Shown: positions 46,108 to 55,268, numbered from the stretch's first letter. The stretch: DNA of 64,000 bases from Oscillospiraceae bacterium (GCA_015063645.1 SVTS01000003.1:1-64000), one strand, 5' to 3'. Numbers and translations are program-made. The notes: generated by a model from the sequence alone, not told the origin.

Positions 46108-46944
46108 TCACGGTTTCGGAGTTCGCTGCATCCGGGCTGCGTGACACAGAATCACGGAAGCGGCTGTGGAAACGTTCAGAGAATTGACCTGCCCATACAT
46201 GGGGATGGATACAATAAAATCGCTTTTTTCACGGACAAGACGGCTGACGCCTTCTCCCTCGCTGCCCAGCACAACGGCGACGCCCGTATCCCAATCGGTT
46301 TCGTAATAGGGCGTACCGCCTGCTTCGGCGGTGTAGATCCAGAGACCAAGTTCCTTCAGTTTTTCCACGGCGGAGGCAATGTTCTGCACCTTGGCGACGG
46401 CCATATGCTCCAGCGCACCGGCGGAAGCAGTTGCCACCACGGGGGTAAGTCCCACGGCATGCCTCTTAGGAAGCACGATACCGTGCGCACCGGCGCATTC
46501 CGCGCATCGGATCACGGCACCGAGATTATGGGGATCCTCAATTCCGTCACAGACAACCACAAGGGGACGCTCACCCTTTTCCCGGGCGATTTCCACGATG
46601 GTTTCCAGATCCACGTACTGCTTCTCAGCCGCCATAGCGGCAACGCCCTGGTGATGTGCGCCGCAGGTCATGGTATCCAGTTTGGCGTTATCCACTTCGA
46701 TCACCGGAATACCGAGGCGGATCGCCTCAGCGACAATCACGGTGATGGAGCCCTCACGGTCACCAGCTCGGACGAAGATTTTATCCACAGAACGCCCGGT
46801 TTTCAGCAGTTCACGCACGGAATTCCGTCCTGCGACGACATTTTCCGGCGGCGCCTGCGCCTCACGGCGGGAATCATCCTGCCGGCGGGCGGGGGTATTT
46901 TTGTTTCTTGAAAAATTCTTTTTCTTATTCGGGTAGTTATTCAT
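46108..46944 (-). CDS. RlmB-like 23S rRNA (guanosine-2'-O-)-methyltransferase
   Basis: The 278-residue SPOUT-class enzyme has a basic N-terminal tail of about 35 residues, the substrate-binding domain VVAGRNSVRELLKTGRSVDKIFV, and knot motifs VCDGIEDPHNLGAVIRCAECAGAHG, VVLGSEGEGVSRLV and IPMYGQVNSLNVSTAASV. It methylates a ribose in 23S rRNA or a tRNA using SAM. I use ATG 46944; the reading frame upstream to 47010 has no ribosome site. It heads the operon with the pseudo-ATPase gene. Confidence 0.9.
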   Translation of the reverse strand: MNNYPNKKKNFSRNKNTPARRQDDSRREAQAPPENVVAGRNSVRELLKTGRSVDKIFVRAGDREGSITVIVAEAIRLGIPVIEVDNAKLDTMTCGAHHQGVAAMAAEKQYVDLETIVEIAREKGERPLVVVCDGIEDPHNLGAVIRCAECAGAHGIVLPKRHAVGLTPVVATASAGALEHMAVAKVQNIASAVEKLKELGLWIYTAEAGGTPYYETDWDTGVAVVLGSEGEGVSRLVREKSDFIVSIPMYGQVNSLNVSTAASVILCHAARMQRTPKP

Positions 46945-47095
46945 TGTGATATCCGACCACCGGTCGGCCCTTTTCCTTCTCAAATAGACGCAGATATAAG
47001 TACTCTGCATACATTATATCACAAAAAAATGCGTTTGTACATATAATTTTATTTTTTTCTCAAAAAGAATATTTTCCTATGCCGCTTTCCGGCAG

Positions 47096-47127
47096 AAAAA
47101 AGAAGGCACACGGAAACCGTGCACCTT
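47096..47127 (-). terminator. Terminator of the zinc-ribbon gene
   Basis: An 11-bp stem (47103-47113 / 47117-47127, one mismatch-free) with a 3-nt loop is followed on the minus strand by C and six T. It is 22 nt past the stop codon at 47149. Confidence 0.85.
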
Positions 47128-47148
47128 CGATTTTATCAGGATACAGAA

Positions 47149-47427
47149 TTACTGCTGCTCCTTGATGGCTGCAAAGCACTCGCTGCAGTAAACCGGTCTG
47201 TCGCTGGTGGGCTGGAAGGGAACCTTAGCTTCCTTGCCGCATCTTGCGCAAACAGTGGTAAACAGCTCTCTCTGCGTCTTGGTGGCGTTCTTGCGTGCGT
47301 CACGGCAGGTCTTGCAGCGCTGGGGCTCATTCTGGAAGCCCTTCTCTGCGTAGAACTCCTGCTCGCCGGCGGTGAATACGAACTCGTTGCCGCATTCTTT
47401 GCACGTCAGTGTCTTGTCCTGGTACAT
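47149..47427 (-). CDS. Small zinc-ribbon protein
   Basis: The 92-residue protein has three CxxC-type pairs: CKECGNEFVF, CKTCRDARK and CARCGKEAKV, plus a final CSECF. The first block is the probable zinc-ribbon domain seen in many clostridial small proteins. It is very likely a zinc-binding, perhaps nucleic-acid-binding, protein with no known role. The start is ATG 47427. A 137-nt leader with apparent RNA structure separates it from the sigma factor gene. Confidence 0.8.
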   Translation of the reverse strand: MYQDKTLTCKECGNEFVFTAGEQEFYAEKGFQNEPQRCKTCRDARKNATKTQRELFTTVCARCGKEAKVPFQPTSDRPVYCSECFAAIKEQQ

Positions 47428-47564
47428 TTCTTCAACCTCGCTTAAAAAATGGATAAAAATTTTTGCCCTCGACGGACTTTCACCGTCACCTTTGGAATAC
47501 AACGCTCTGAGATTAAGCTATTCGGGCTTACATATTAAAAATGCTTTCGCATCTAATATCAAAT
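47428..47564 (-). promoter_or_regulatory. Possible structured 5' leader of the zinc-ribbon gene
   Basis: Read on the minus strand, the gap contains a hairpin closed by a GCGAAAGC tetraloop within a longer stem (47527-47557), then GACGG-TGAAAGT-CCGTC (47471-47487), and GCCC / GGGC arms that could enclose the latter. I cannot match it to a known riboswitch class. Part may simply be the terminator of the sigma factor gene. Confidence 0.35.
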
Positions 47565-48137
47565 TCAGTTCTCAAGCAAGCCTTTTATCTTAACACGTAT
47601 CCTGTATACAGCGTTGTGGACGGATTTTTCCGATTTACCGACGCTTAAAGAAATACACTTCACGGACCTGCCACTAATGTACTGCTCAAATATTTTCTTT
47701 TCGTAAGGAGAGAGAACCTGATCAATCCGGTTTTTCAGAGAACCGGATGCATCCCTGGCGGAGGCGATATACAGAGGGTCCTCCACAGGGGACATAACGG
47801 GGGGAGGGGATTTCTTCACTGCACGTTCCCTGCTCGCGGATTTGCGGAGCGCGGAAACAAGAGAATTGCGGATACATATTTTGGCGTAAAGTCCGAAACT
47901 GACGCTTCTCTGGGACAGATTATACGTCTGCGCGGCACGGTACAAAGCAAGCTGTGCTTCCTGCTCCAGATCCTGCACGCCCATCGCGGCGGCATCACCG
48001 AGAGATTCGAAAGACGGCGCAAACCGTGCACTCATGGACTTGACAAGAGGTGCATAATGCTCACTGAGCTGTGCAAAAGCATTCTCATCTCCTGCAGCAA
48101 CTGCTGCAAGAAGCGTTACAAGCTCCTCCTCCAACAT
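47565..48137 (-). CDS. Sigma-70 family RNA polymerase sigma factor, SigH-like
   Basis: The ~190-residue protein has region 2 (ENAFAQLSEHYAPLV; DLEQEAQLALYRAAQTYN; FGLYAKICIRNSLVSALRK) and region 4 (LSPYEKKIFEQYISGRSVKCISLSVGKSEKSVHNAVYRIRVKI). The layout and the spacing of the two regions match the SigH (Spo0H) group of Firmicutes, used for stationary-phase and early sporulation genes. The start is uncertain: ATG 48137 has GGTGG only 3 nt away, GTG 48146 has no clear site. A vegetative promoter lies at 48172-48199. Confidence 0.85.
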   Translation of the reverse strand: MLEEELVTLLAAVAAGDENAFAQLSEHYAPLVKSMSARFAPSFESLGDAAAMGVQDLEQEAQLALYRAAQTYNLSQRSVSFGLYAKICIRNSLVSALRKSASRERAVKKSPPPVMSPVEDPLYIASARDASGSLKNRIDQVLSPYEKKIFEQYISGRSVKCISLSVGKSEKSVHNAVYRIRVKIKGLLEN

Positions 48138-48171
48138 TTCCACCACAAATTCGTTACAGATTTATGAATAC

Positions 48172-48199
48172 ATTATAGCATGAAATACGGTTTTGTCAA
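48172..48199 (-). promoter_or_regulatory. Promoter of the sigma factor gene
   Basis: On the minus strand TTGACA (48199-48194), 16-nt spacer ending TGC (extended -10) and TATAAT (48177-48172). Confidence 0.65.
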
Positions 48200-48287
48200 T
48201 AGTTTACCAAAAAATTTTTTAAAAATCTGATATTTTTTGTAAAAAGGCTATCCGGCAGAAATAAACAGCAGCGGAGCTTTCCATATT

Positions 48288-48863
48288 TTATTCAAAAATA
48301 TAGTTTACATCACCGCTGAGCAGCGCAAGGATACCCCGATAGATGATTTCCGGCTTATCGGCGAAGTTCTGCTGGATCCTCTCCAGCATCCGCCGGTCAT
48401 CCACGCGGAGATCCACAGCCAGCACATCTCCGTTTTTATCCTTAATGGAACAGTGGTACAGATACCCGTCGCCCAGGGATTCATAATTCTGATCCACCGC
48501 CGCGCCGAGGCTCTGCAGGGACAGATGACGCAGTGCGCTGCGCGTCCCCTGCTCTCTGACGGTGACCATCAGGTTTTCCCCAAGGACATGAGCCACCTCG
48601 CGCCCGGTATCGGTTATGATATACTTTTCATCGGATTCGCTTCCGGCATGGAGCGGCAGCTGTTCGCCGTCATTTTCCGCCCGGACAACGTGTCCCGCAT
48701 CCACCAGCTCGTAAAACGCATCGGCAAAATCGAAGAACCGGACGATACCGTCCTGCACCACGATGGAGCCGATCGTATTGTAATCCAGCGGATATCCGAT
48801 TTTATCCAGCAGAAACAGAATGAATATTTTTATTTCATTTTTTTCTCGCAATGGCGATGGCAT
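48288..48863 (-). CDS. DUF4364 family protein
   Basis: The 191-residue protein begins LREKNEIKIFILFLLDKIGYPLDYNTIGSI, a winged-helix-like start of the DUF4364 family, and continues with YIITDTGREVAHVL and the C-terminal IYRGILALL. The family is common in Clostridia and presumed to bind DNA, but its targets are unknown. The start is ATG 48863 after AGGAGG at 8 nt. Confidence 0.85.
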   Translation of the reverse strand: MPSPLREKNEIKIFILFLLDKIGYPLDYNTIGSIVVQDGIVRFFDFADAFYELVDAGHVVRAENDGEQLPLHAGSESDEKYIITDTGREVAHVLGENLMVTVREQGTRSALRHLSLQSLGAAVDQNYESLGDGYLYHCSIKDKNGDVLAVDLRVDDRRMLERIQQNFADKPEIIYRGILALLSGDVNYIFE

Positions 48864-48887
48864 AGGATTTCCTCCTGAAAATTGCGA

Positions 48888-48917
48888 TAAAAATCGGGAG
48901 GCACAAGCCTCCCGATT
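48888..48917 (-). terminator. Terminator of the peptide-binding protein gene
   Basis: An 11-bp stem (48892-48902 / 48907-48917) with a 4-nt loop is followed on the minus strand by TTTTA, 37 nt beyond the stop codon at 48955. Confidence 0.75.
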
Positions 48918-48954
48918 CATCTTTTATGATAGGGGATTCCCGCGCTCGGGAAAA

Positions 48955-50715
48955 TTACTGAGCGGCGCTTTCCTCAGCCGCGGTGGTGCCCTGCATATCA
49001 GCAGGCAGATACTGAACGTAATCTTTCAGTTTCATGCGCTTGAATTCGCGGGTGCCGAAGTAAGAATCCTTATTGCCGGACAGTTCAGCGTTGATGAGGT
49101 ATGCATCCTGAAGGAATGCCAGAGGAATGATGGGCATATCTTCAACGAGCATCTTCTCTGCGTCGTGCAGGATTGCAGCTCTGCCTGCAGCGGTCTTCTC
49201 TGCGTATGCGGAGTCGATCAGCGCATTGTAAGCTTCGCTGGAATAACCGGTGATATGACCGTGGAGGTCATAATCCTTGGAGTTCATATCCACGCCGTTG
49301 CCGGAGAAGGAGGTTGCAAAGGGAGCCAGAGCGGAGAACGCATCGGGAGCCAGCATCTGGAAGTCCACTGCGATTACATCAAACTTGCCGCTCTTGTAGA
49401 TTTCGTCATAAGCATCAGCGTATGCGTTATCATAGCCGGCGAGTTTCTTGACTTCGGTCTCCTTAACGGTAACCTTGAAGCCGAGGGAGTTCCACACGCC
49501 TGCAACGTACTCAGCAACAGCACGGTCGGTCTCGGTAGCACGGATGGTGATGGTGAAGGAACCGCTGGTCACGCCTGCTTCTTTCAGCAGAGACTGAGCG
49601 CCGGCAACATCGGCGGAGGACTTGATCAGTTCACCGCCCACTGCGCGGAAGCTGGTACCCTGTGCGGTATCGAATACCTTCTCGGGGATAATACCGGTAG
49701 CAGCCTTGGCGTAGGTAAGGATCTTTACGATCTCATTACGGTCGATAGCCATGGAGAGAGCTTTACGAACGCGTGCATCGGAGAACAGCTTGTTGGTGGT
49801 ATTGAAATAGTAGGAATGCGTAGACAGCTCATCGGTGATCACAGCAGTGTCCTTGTACTGTGCGCGGGAAGCCAGCGGGATCTCACCCAGGTAGAAGAGC
49901 TCGCCTGCCTCAAACTTAGCCAGCTGAGCAGCTGCATCGCCTGCAGCGAGGTTGTTCTCAAGACGGTAGGGGATAACGAACTTATCGATCGCCTGAGTCT
50001 CGTTGTCAGCTTCCAGATAGTAGTAGTTGGAACGCTCCAGACGCATAGCGGAACCTGCGGTGAACTCCTTGATAGCGAAGGGACCGTTGGTTACCAGCGT
50101 GGAGGACTGCTTAGCCCAGTTCACATCGCGGGAAACAATATCCTCACGCAGCGGAACGAGAGCAGGGCTTGCGAGATTTGCCAGGAACAGATCCACGTCG
50201 ATCTTATAGTCGAAGTCGATCTGGAGAACGTATGTATCAACGGAGGAAACGCCCACGTCGTCGACAGAAGCGTCACCCAGCTTTACATCGCGGGCATTCC
50301 GGATGTCAAACAGGAGAGCAGCAGCTTCGCTCTTGAAATCGGGGTCGAGAATTCTCTTCCATGCGTACACAAAGTCAGCCGCCTGAACGGTACGGCCGTC
50401 GGTCCATCTGGTGGAGTTCAGGGTGATAAGCAGGCTGTAGCCGTCCTCATCGCTGCCCTTGAATTCATAACTCTTCATCAGAGCCTTTTTCCATTTACCT
50501 TCAGCGTCCAGATCGGTCAGACCTTCGTAAACCATATCAAAGATCTTGATCATGGCACTGTCATCATAGTGCATAGCGGGGTCGAAGTCAGTAAGGGGCG
50601 TGGTCATATATACGTCGATGACCATACCGGAGTTGTCACCCTCGATGGTCGTGCATGCAGAAAGCACGCCGAGAAGCATGACAGCGCAGAGCAGCAGAGA
50701 GATAATCCGTTTCAT
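48955..50715 (-). CDS. Oligopeptide ABC transporter substrate-binding lipoprotein
   Basis: The 586-residue protein has a lipoprotein signal with lipobox LLGVLSAC (Cys about 21) and the SBP_bac_5 (DppA/OppA) features: DFDPAMHYDDSAMIKIFDMVYEGLTDLD, STRWTDGRTVQAADFVYAWKRILDP and KVRKALSMAIDRNEIVK-like text at VRKALSMAIDRNEIV. It captures peptides outside the membrane. No permease or ATPase gene is adjacent, so it is an orphan component or a peptide sensor. Confidence 0.92.
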   Translation of the reverse strand: MKRIISLLLCAVMLLGVLSACTTIEGDNSGMVIDVYMTTPLTDFDPAMHYDDSAMIKIFDMVYEGLTDLDAEGKWKKALMKSYEFKGSDEDGYSLLITLNSTRWTDGRTVQAADFVYAWKRILDPDFKSEAAALLFDIRNARDVKLGDASVDDVGVSSVDTYVLQIDFDYKIDVDLFLANLASPALVPLREDIVSRDVNWAKQSSTLVTNGPFAIKEFTAGSAMRLERSNYYYLEADNETQAIDKFVIPYRLENNLAAGDAAAQLAKFEAGELFYLGEIPLASRAQYKDTAVITDELSTHSYYFNTTNKLFSDARVRKALSMAIDRNEIVKILTYAKAATGIIPEKVFDTAQGTSFRAVGGELIKSSADVAGAQSLLKEAGVTSGSFTITIRATETDRAVAEYVAGVWNSLGFKVTVKETEVKKLAGYDNAYADAYDEIYKSGKFDVIAVDFQMLAPDAFSALAPFATSFSGNGVDMNSKDYDLHGHITGYSSEAYNALIDSAYAEKTAAGRAAILHDAEKMLVEDMPIIPLAFLQDAYLINAELSGNKDSYFGTREFKRMKLKDYVQYLPADMQGTTAAEESAAQ

Positions 50716-50785
50716 ATGTGGGTAAATCCTCCTCGTTTTTTAGCGGATCCGCACGCTAAAGATTTTACGTGCTTTTACTCAATCT

Positions 50786-50814
50786 ATTATATCACTATCG
50801 CGGCGGATAATCAA
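50786..50814 (-). promoter_or_regulatory. Promoter of the peptide-binding protein gene
   Basis: On the minus strand TTGATT (50814-50809), 17-nt spacer ending TGA and TATAAT (50791-50786). Confidence 0.6.
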
Positions 50815-51011
50815 TCATGTATTTTCAGTAATGGAGCAGTTTCGGACAGATGCACAATTATTTCCGCATTTTTTGGTTATTTTGAACATAACATTTTTTC
50901 CATTTTCAGGAATATTTGATATCCCAATGGGTATTTTTGTATTTTCCGCCTCAGCGCATAAAGCGGTGCGTCCGGACAGACAATACATAAAAAGAAAAGC
51001 GGAGGAAAACC

Positions 51012-51896
51012 ATGCACAATTACATGCGCACGGATCTGGCATGCGAAGCCCCGATCCCCCCGGAAAAACGCGGAATTCACCTGACTGAATACAGCCGCTC
51101 AGGCATCCGTATCGAGGAAATGCAGGTACAGGAGGGCGAGGGTGAGAAGAGCATCGGCCGTCCTGCGGGACGGTATGTCACCCTGCACTGCGGAAAAATC
51201 TGGGAGATGGATCAGGATGCGCTGGCATGTACAGCCGAGGCAGCAGCGGAAATACTGCTTTCGTTCCTCACGGACTGCATCGGTTCTCCGCCCGGAACGG
51301 AGAGCGGCATTTTTGTGGCGGGACTGGGCAACCGGTTTATCACGGCGGATTCCATCGGTCCGCGGACCGCGGATCTGGTGACGGTCACCAATCACGCATC
51401 GGGAGAAGATTCCCTGCTGAGCCGGCTTGGATGCTGCCGTGTGTCCGCGCTGGCACCGGGTGTACTGGGGCAGACGGGACTGGAGGCAGCCCGGCTGATC
51501 GCCGAGGCGGCATCTGCCGCCCACGCGGATGCGATCATCGCAGTGGATGCGCTCGCGGCGCGCAGCACCGAACGGCTCGGCACAACGGTGCAGATTTCGG
51601 ACACAGGCATCCGTCCCGGCTCGGGCATCGGCAATCACCGCGCCGCCATCACCGGGGACTCGATGGGGATTCCAGTCATCGCTATGGGTATTCCCACGGT
51701 AGTGGATTCCGCCACACTGGTATGGGATGCCCTCGCAAATGCTGGGATCACGGAAGCGGACGATACTCTCACACAGGTTCTGGAAAACGGGCGGAAGTAT
51801 ATCGTCTCCCCCCGGGAGAGCGATCTGATTGCCGCATCGGCAGCGGAACTGCTTGGCGGGACATTGAATCGGGTTCTGACGCCGGCACTTCTCTGA
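51012..51896 (+). CDS. gpr: GPR endopeptidase (germination protease)
   Basis: The 294-residue protein has the propeptide-junction text YMRTDLACEA, then VAGLGNRFITADSIGPRT, and VDALAARSTERLGTTVQISDTGIRPGSGIGNHR with the conserved aspartates. GPR is made in the forespore and degrades small acid-soluble spore proteins at germination. It is a strong marker of endospore formation. It starts after GCGGAGGAAAA, and spoIIP follows 71 nt later, the conserved order. Confidence 0.95.
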   Translation: MHNYMRTDLACEAPIPPEKRGIHLTEYSRSGIRIEEMQVQEGEGEKSIGRPAGRYVTLHCGKIWEMDQDALACTAEAAAEILLSFLTDCIGSPPGTESGIFVAGLGNRFITADSIGPRTADLVTVTNHASGEDSLLSRLGCCRVSALAPGVLGQTGLEAARLIAEAASAAHADAIIAVDALAARSTERLGTTVQISDTGIRPGSGIGNHRAAITGDSMGIPVIAMGIPTVVDSATLVWDALANAGITEADDTLTQVLENGRKYIVSPRESDLIAASAAELLGGTLNRVLTPALL

Positions 51897-51967
51897 GGTA
51901 TAATCCACCGGACGGATGCATACACTGAAGCATCGTACAAACCGTCCGAAGTGGAAAAGGAGAAGTT

Positions 51968-53254
51968 ATGGGACAGCAAAAAAACACCGCACTCGTGCCT
52001 ATCGCCGGAAAAGGAGAGAGCCTGCACGCCGTATTCACCCAGATCACAGGGGACGAACCCGCCCGGGCTCCGGGAATTCTGCGGCATGTATGCGCGCTTT
52101 TCTGTGCACTCAGCTGTCTGATATGCATCACGGTGGTATTTCTGATCGCCCTGTCCGCAGCGGCAGGCACGGATTTCCGCATCACTGCGCTCCGCATTGC
52201 CGAGCAGGCGTTTCTGGGGATCGGCATGGTAGAACTGACGGACGATATTCCGAAAGCGGACGGGCGTGATTTTCCTTTTCCTCAGCCGGGCACCTCGTCC
52301 CCTGCGGAGGATGAAAGCGTTCCCGAAGGCACCGCATCACCCGAAACGGGCAGCTCCGGCTCAGGCGGCGGATATCCCATTGTTCAGACGGATCTGAGCT
52401 GCGGTATGGATCTCACCGCCATGTTCAACGAGACCTCCTACACGCCGGACACGCTGGCACTGCTGGAAGAATCGCTTCCCTTCCCGGATTTCAGCACATG
52501 GGCGGCGCAGTACGGCACGGATGTACCGTATATACTGATCCTGCACACCCACGGAACGGAGGCTTATGCGCCGGAAGGCGCGGACAGCTACAGCGCATCC
52601 GACAGTTTCCGCTCACATAATACGGAAGAAAACGTGGTTGCCGTAGGTACTGCGATGGCACAGACGCTGGAGAAGGCGGGCATCCCGGTACTGCACTGCA
52701 CGGAGATGTTTGACGCCGTCTCTTATACGGATGCATACAGCCTTGCCGCAGCGGCGATCCGTACATATCTGCAGAAATATCCCTCCATCCAGATCATTCT
52801 GGACGTGCACCGGGATTCCATCGTCCGCGCCGATCAGACGAAGATGCAGCCGGTCACGAAAATCGGCGGCGTGGAGTATGCACAGTTCATGATCGTCACC
52901 GGGACGAATCACAGAGGAGCGGATTTTCCCCGCTGGACGGACAATCTGAATTTCGCCATGAAAATACAGGAGACCCTCATGGGACGCAGTGATTCCCTGG
53001 TACGGGCGATCAACCTGCGGGGTGCAACGTTCAACGGTCAGTACCGTTCAGGATCGCTTCTGCTGGAAGTCGGCTCCTGCGGCAACACGCTCTCTCAGGC
53101 AAAACGCACCGGCGTTCTTGCCGCCATCGCCATTGCCGAAGTGGTCAAAGGGAAATGCACTCTGACAGTGAACGGCATTCTCGGCGAAAGCGGCGGCGGT
53201 CGGCTGACACTGCCCGTGATGGGCACGTGGGATCAGCAGCCGAAGAGAAGCTGA
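51968..53254 (+). CDS. spoIIP: Stage II sporulation protein P
   Basis: The 428-residue protein has a membrane segment at about residues 40-63, a Ser/Pro/Gly-rich linker, and the amidase/endopeptidase domain with LILHTHGTEAYAPEG, SHNTEENVVAVG, LDVHRDSI and LLLEVGSCGNTLSQAKRTG. The His, Glu and His of these motifs are the zinc-dependent catalytic set. SpoIIP with SpoIID and SpoIIM drives engulfment by degrading peptidoglycan. The last 22 nt overlap the convergent HAD gene. Confidence 0.95.
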   Translation: MGQQKNTALVPIAGKGESLHAVFTQITGDEPARAPGILRHVCALFCALSCLICITVVFLIALSAAAGTDFRITALRIAEQAFLGIGMVELTDDIPKADGRDFPFPQPGTSSPAEDESVPEGTASPETGSSGSGGGYPIVQTDLSCGMDLTAMFNETSYTPDTLALLEESLPFPDFSTWAAQYGTDVPYILILHTHGTEAYAPEGADSYSASDSFRSHNTEENVVAVGTAMAQTLEKAGIPVLHCTEMFDAVSYTDAYSLAAAAIRTYLQKYPSIQIILDVHRDSIVRADQTKMQPVTKIGGVEYAQFMIVTGTNHRGADFPRWTDNLNFAMKIQETLMGRSDSLVRAINLRGATFNGQYRSGSLLLEVGSCGNTLSQAKRTGVLAAIAIAEVVKGKCTLTVNGILGESGGGRLTLPVMGTWDQQPKRS

Positions 53255-54087
53255 TCCGCCTCTCCCAGATTTTCCAGAATGGCATCCGGACGTTCGCTTT
53301 CATCGGCGGCGGCTACATCTTCCAGCGTGCTCTCGCCGCTGAGGACGAGGATGGCAGTGATGCCGTGCCGCTTGCCGGTGGCGATATCGGTATACAGACG
53401 GTCGCCGAAGAGGCACATTTCCTCTTTGGCATACCCGGTGATGGAGCAGATCATCTCCGCTGTTTCCGGATAGGGCTTGCCAAAATAGGTGGGGGTCACA
53501 CCGGTGGATGCAGTCACCGCCGCGGCGATAGCGCCGCTGTCGGGGATAAATCCGGTTTCGGTGGGGCAGTTGAAATCAGGATGGGTAGAGAGATACTCCG
53601 CACCCTCGCGGATAAAGGTGCAGGCGTTGGTCAGTTTTTCGTAGGTCAGCGTGGTATCAAAGCTGGTGACAACGATGTCCGGCCTGGCGGAGGGATCGGT
53701 CAGCGAACCGTCGCGGCCGCAGATCATGGGAATGCCTGCGCGTGTGAATTCATCCCACAATTCGGGAGTACCCAGCAGATATACGCTCTTTCCCGCACGG
53801 TGGGTATTCAGGAATGCGGCGGTTACGTCGCCGGAGGTCATCAGCTCCCCGTCCTGCGGCTCGAATCCCATACGCGCCAGCTTGGAATAATAAAACGTAT
53901 GGGAATGTGAAGCGTTGTTGGTGAAGAAAAGCACCTGTCTGCCGCTTGCACGCAGATTACGGATAAAGCTCCGCGCAAAATCAAAGGGGATTCCGCCCAG
54001 ATAGATCGTACCGTCCATATCGAAGACAAACAGTTTTTTCGATGCCAGCAGCGCTTTCAGCTGCTCTTTTGTCATATTGTTTTCCAT
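53233..54087 (-). CDS. HAD-IIA family phosphatase (NagD-like)
   Basis: The 284-residue protein has FVFDMDGTIYLGG (motif I with the nucleophile Asp), FFTNNASHS (motif II), and CLFGDRLYTDIATGKRHG (motif IV), with a C2-type cap in between. Substrates of the NagD/p-nitrophenyl-phosphatase group are sugar or nucleotide phosphates. The 3' end overlaps the convergent spoIIP by 22 nt. Confidence 0.9.
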   Translation of the reverse strand: MENNMTKEQLKALLASKKLFVFDMDGTIYLGGIPFDFARSFIRNLRASGRQVLFFTNNASHSHTFYYSKLARMGFEPQDGELMTSGDVTAAFLNTHRAGKSVYLLGTPELWDEFTRAGIPMICGRDGSLTDPSARPDIVVTSFDTTLTYEKLTNACTFIREGAEYLSTHPDFNCPTETGFIPDSGAIAAAVTASTGVTPTYFGKPYPETAEMICSITGYAKEEMCLFGDRLYTDIATGKRHGITAILVLSGESTLEDVAAADESERPDAILENLGEADQLLFGC

Positions 54088-54115
54088 AGTGATTCTCCTT
54101 ATCTGTATTGCTGTA

Positions 54116-55174
54116 TTATTCTTCGCCGCGTCCGTAGCGGCGCATAAGATCTTCCGTATCCGTATAGATTACCGGCGGGCATCCGCCCATACGGCAATAT
54201 TTCCCGTATTCCGTCAGCGCATCGGCATACTGCCGCTCGATCTCTGCGGCAGTCGGAAATGTGTCTCCGGAAAAAGCCGTACGGCATGGAGTCCCGAACA
54301 TCCGATACATCTCTTCATAATAGTACATACAGGATGACGCGCTCATAAGCGACAGAAACGCATCATCCGTGCGGGCTGCATGGGTGATTTTACCGCGCCA
54401 GTTGGACACCGCCTCCTCCACCGTTCCGCCGGGAAGCGGATCGGCAGGCAGAAGCGCGGCGATCTCTTCCGTATTCCGCCAGAGGATCCGGCAAACTTCA
54501 ATCAGTTCCTCCGCCGTGCCGGCATGGCAAAGACGACCGGTCAGAGACAGAAAATCTCTGGGAAGCCGTGAAAAAGCTGCCATTTCTTCCGGCATTCCCC
54601 CTGTCCCGTGATGCACACAGGCGCGGTTGAGCCGATAGACCGCCTTAGCCAGCATCTGCCAGAAACAGCCCGCCCACATACGGCGGCGTCCGAAATTCTC
54701 CGTCAGACACATGCGCCCGAATGCTTCCGCTGCACGGTCGAGGATTGCAAACACAGCCTCACGGTCCGCCGGGGACAGCGGTGCGGCAAGCTGTCTCTGC
54801 ATTCTTTCGCCCAATGCATCCCACCGCTGCCGCACAGATTCATCCCGCACATAGACAACACGGGCATCCGTCAGCTTTCCGCAGAAGGGATCGACACAGT
54901 CCACCGCCTTTTCCAGATCCGCCCAACGCTGGGTGTAGAAATCATGGGCGGTATTTCCCATAAGGAAGCAGTGGGAAATCCGATCCTCTGCGCCGTCGCG
55001 GAGAATGAGCAGAAGATCCAGATCGGAATCCTCCCGGAAATTGCCGGCGGCAAAAGAGCCGAACACCGCCAGCAGCTCCAGATCGCCGGGGCAAAGCCTT
55101 CCGACACGTGCCAGCACCGCATCGATGATCGCGCTGTTGCGCGCATGCAAAGCGCGGGCAATCTGCTCGTTCAT
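54116..55174 (-). CDS. Nucleotidyltransferase-domain protein
   Basis: The 352-residue protein has the Pol-beta-like nucleotidyltransferase motif LAVFGSFAAGNFREDSDLDLLLI (GSxxxGxxxxxSDxDL) at about residues 37-60, followed by an all-helical region of about 250 residues. The family includes aminoglycoside nucleotidyltransferases and toxin-antitoxin partners; no antitoxin-like gene is beside it. Its ATG at 55174 follows GGGAGGTG. It lies 28 nt downstream of nothing else on its strand, but 28 nt upstream of the HAD gene, so the two may share a transcript. Confidence 0.8.
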   Translation of the reverse strand: MNEQIARALHARNSAIIDAVLARVGRLCPGDLELLAVFGSFAAGNFREDSDLDLLLILRDGAEDRISHCFLMGNTAHDFYTQRWADLEKAVDCVDPFCGKLTDARVVYVRDESVRQRWDALGERMQRQLAAPLSPADREAVFAILDRAAEAFGRMCLTENFGRRRMWAGCFWQMLAKAVYRLNRACVHHGTGGMPEEMAAFSRLPRDFLSLTGRLCHAGTAEELIEVCRILWRNTEEIAALLPADPLPGGTVEEAVSNWRGKITHAARTDDAFLSLMSASSCMYYYEEMYRMFGTPCRTAFSGDTFPTAAEIERQYADALTEYGKYCRMGGCPPVIYTDTEDLMRRYGRGEE

Positions 55175-55206
55175 TGTACACCTCCCGGGCAAAAACACAA
55201 TATCTA

Positions 55207-55235
55207 TTGAAAAAACACGGATCATGTGGTATAAT
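55207..55235 (+). promoter_or_regulatory. Promoter of the pantothenate kinase-like gene
   Basis: TTGAAA (55207-55212), 17-nt spacer and TATAAT (55230-55235), 33 nt before ATG 55269. Confidence 0.7.
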
Positions 55236-55268
55236 GGTAAAAGAATATCCCCAAGGAGGCTTACCATT

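Noticed and set aside
47428-47564. Known riboswitch (ydaO/c-di-AMP, glutamine, TPP, cobalamin)
   Set aside because: Short stretches such as TTAATCTCAGAGCG looked suggestive, but the required conserved cores are not present in order.
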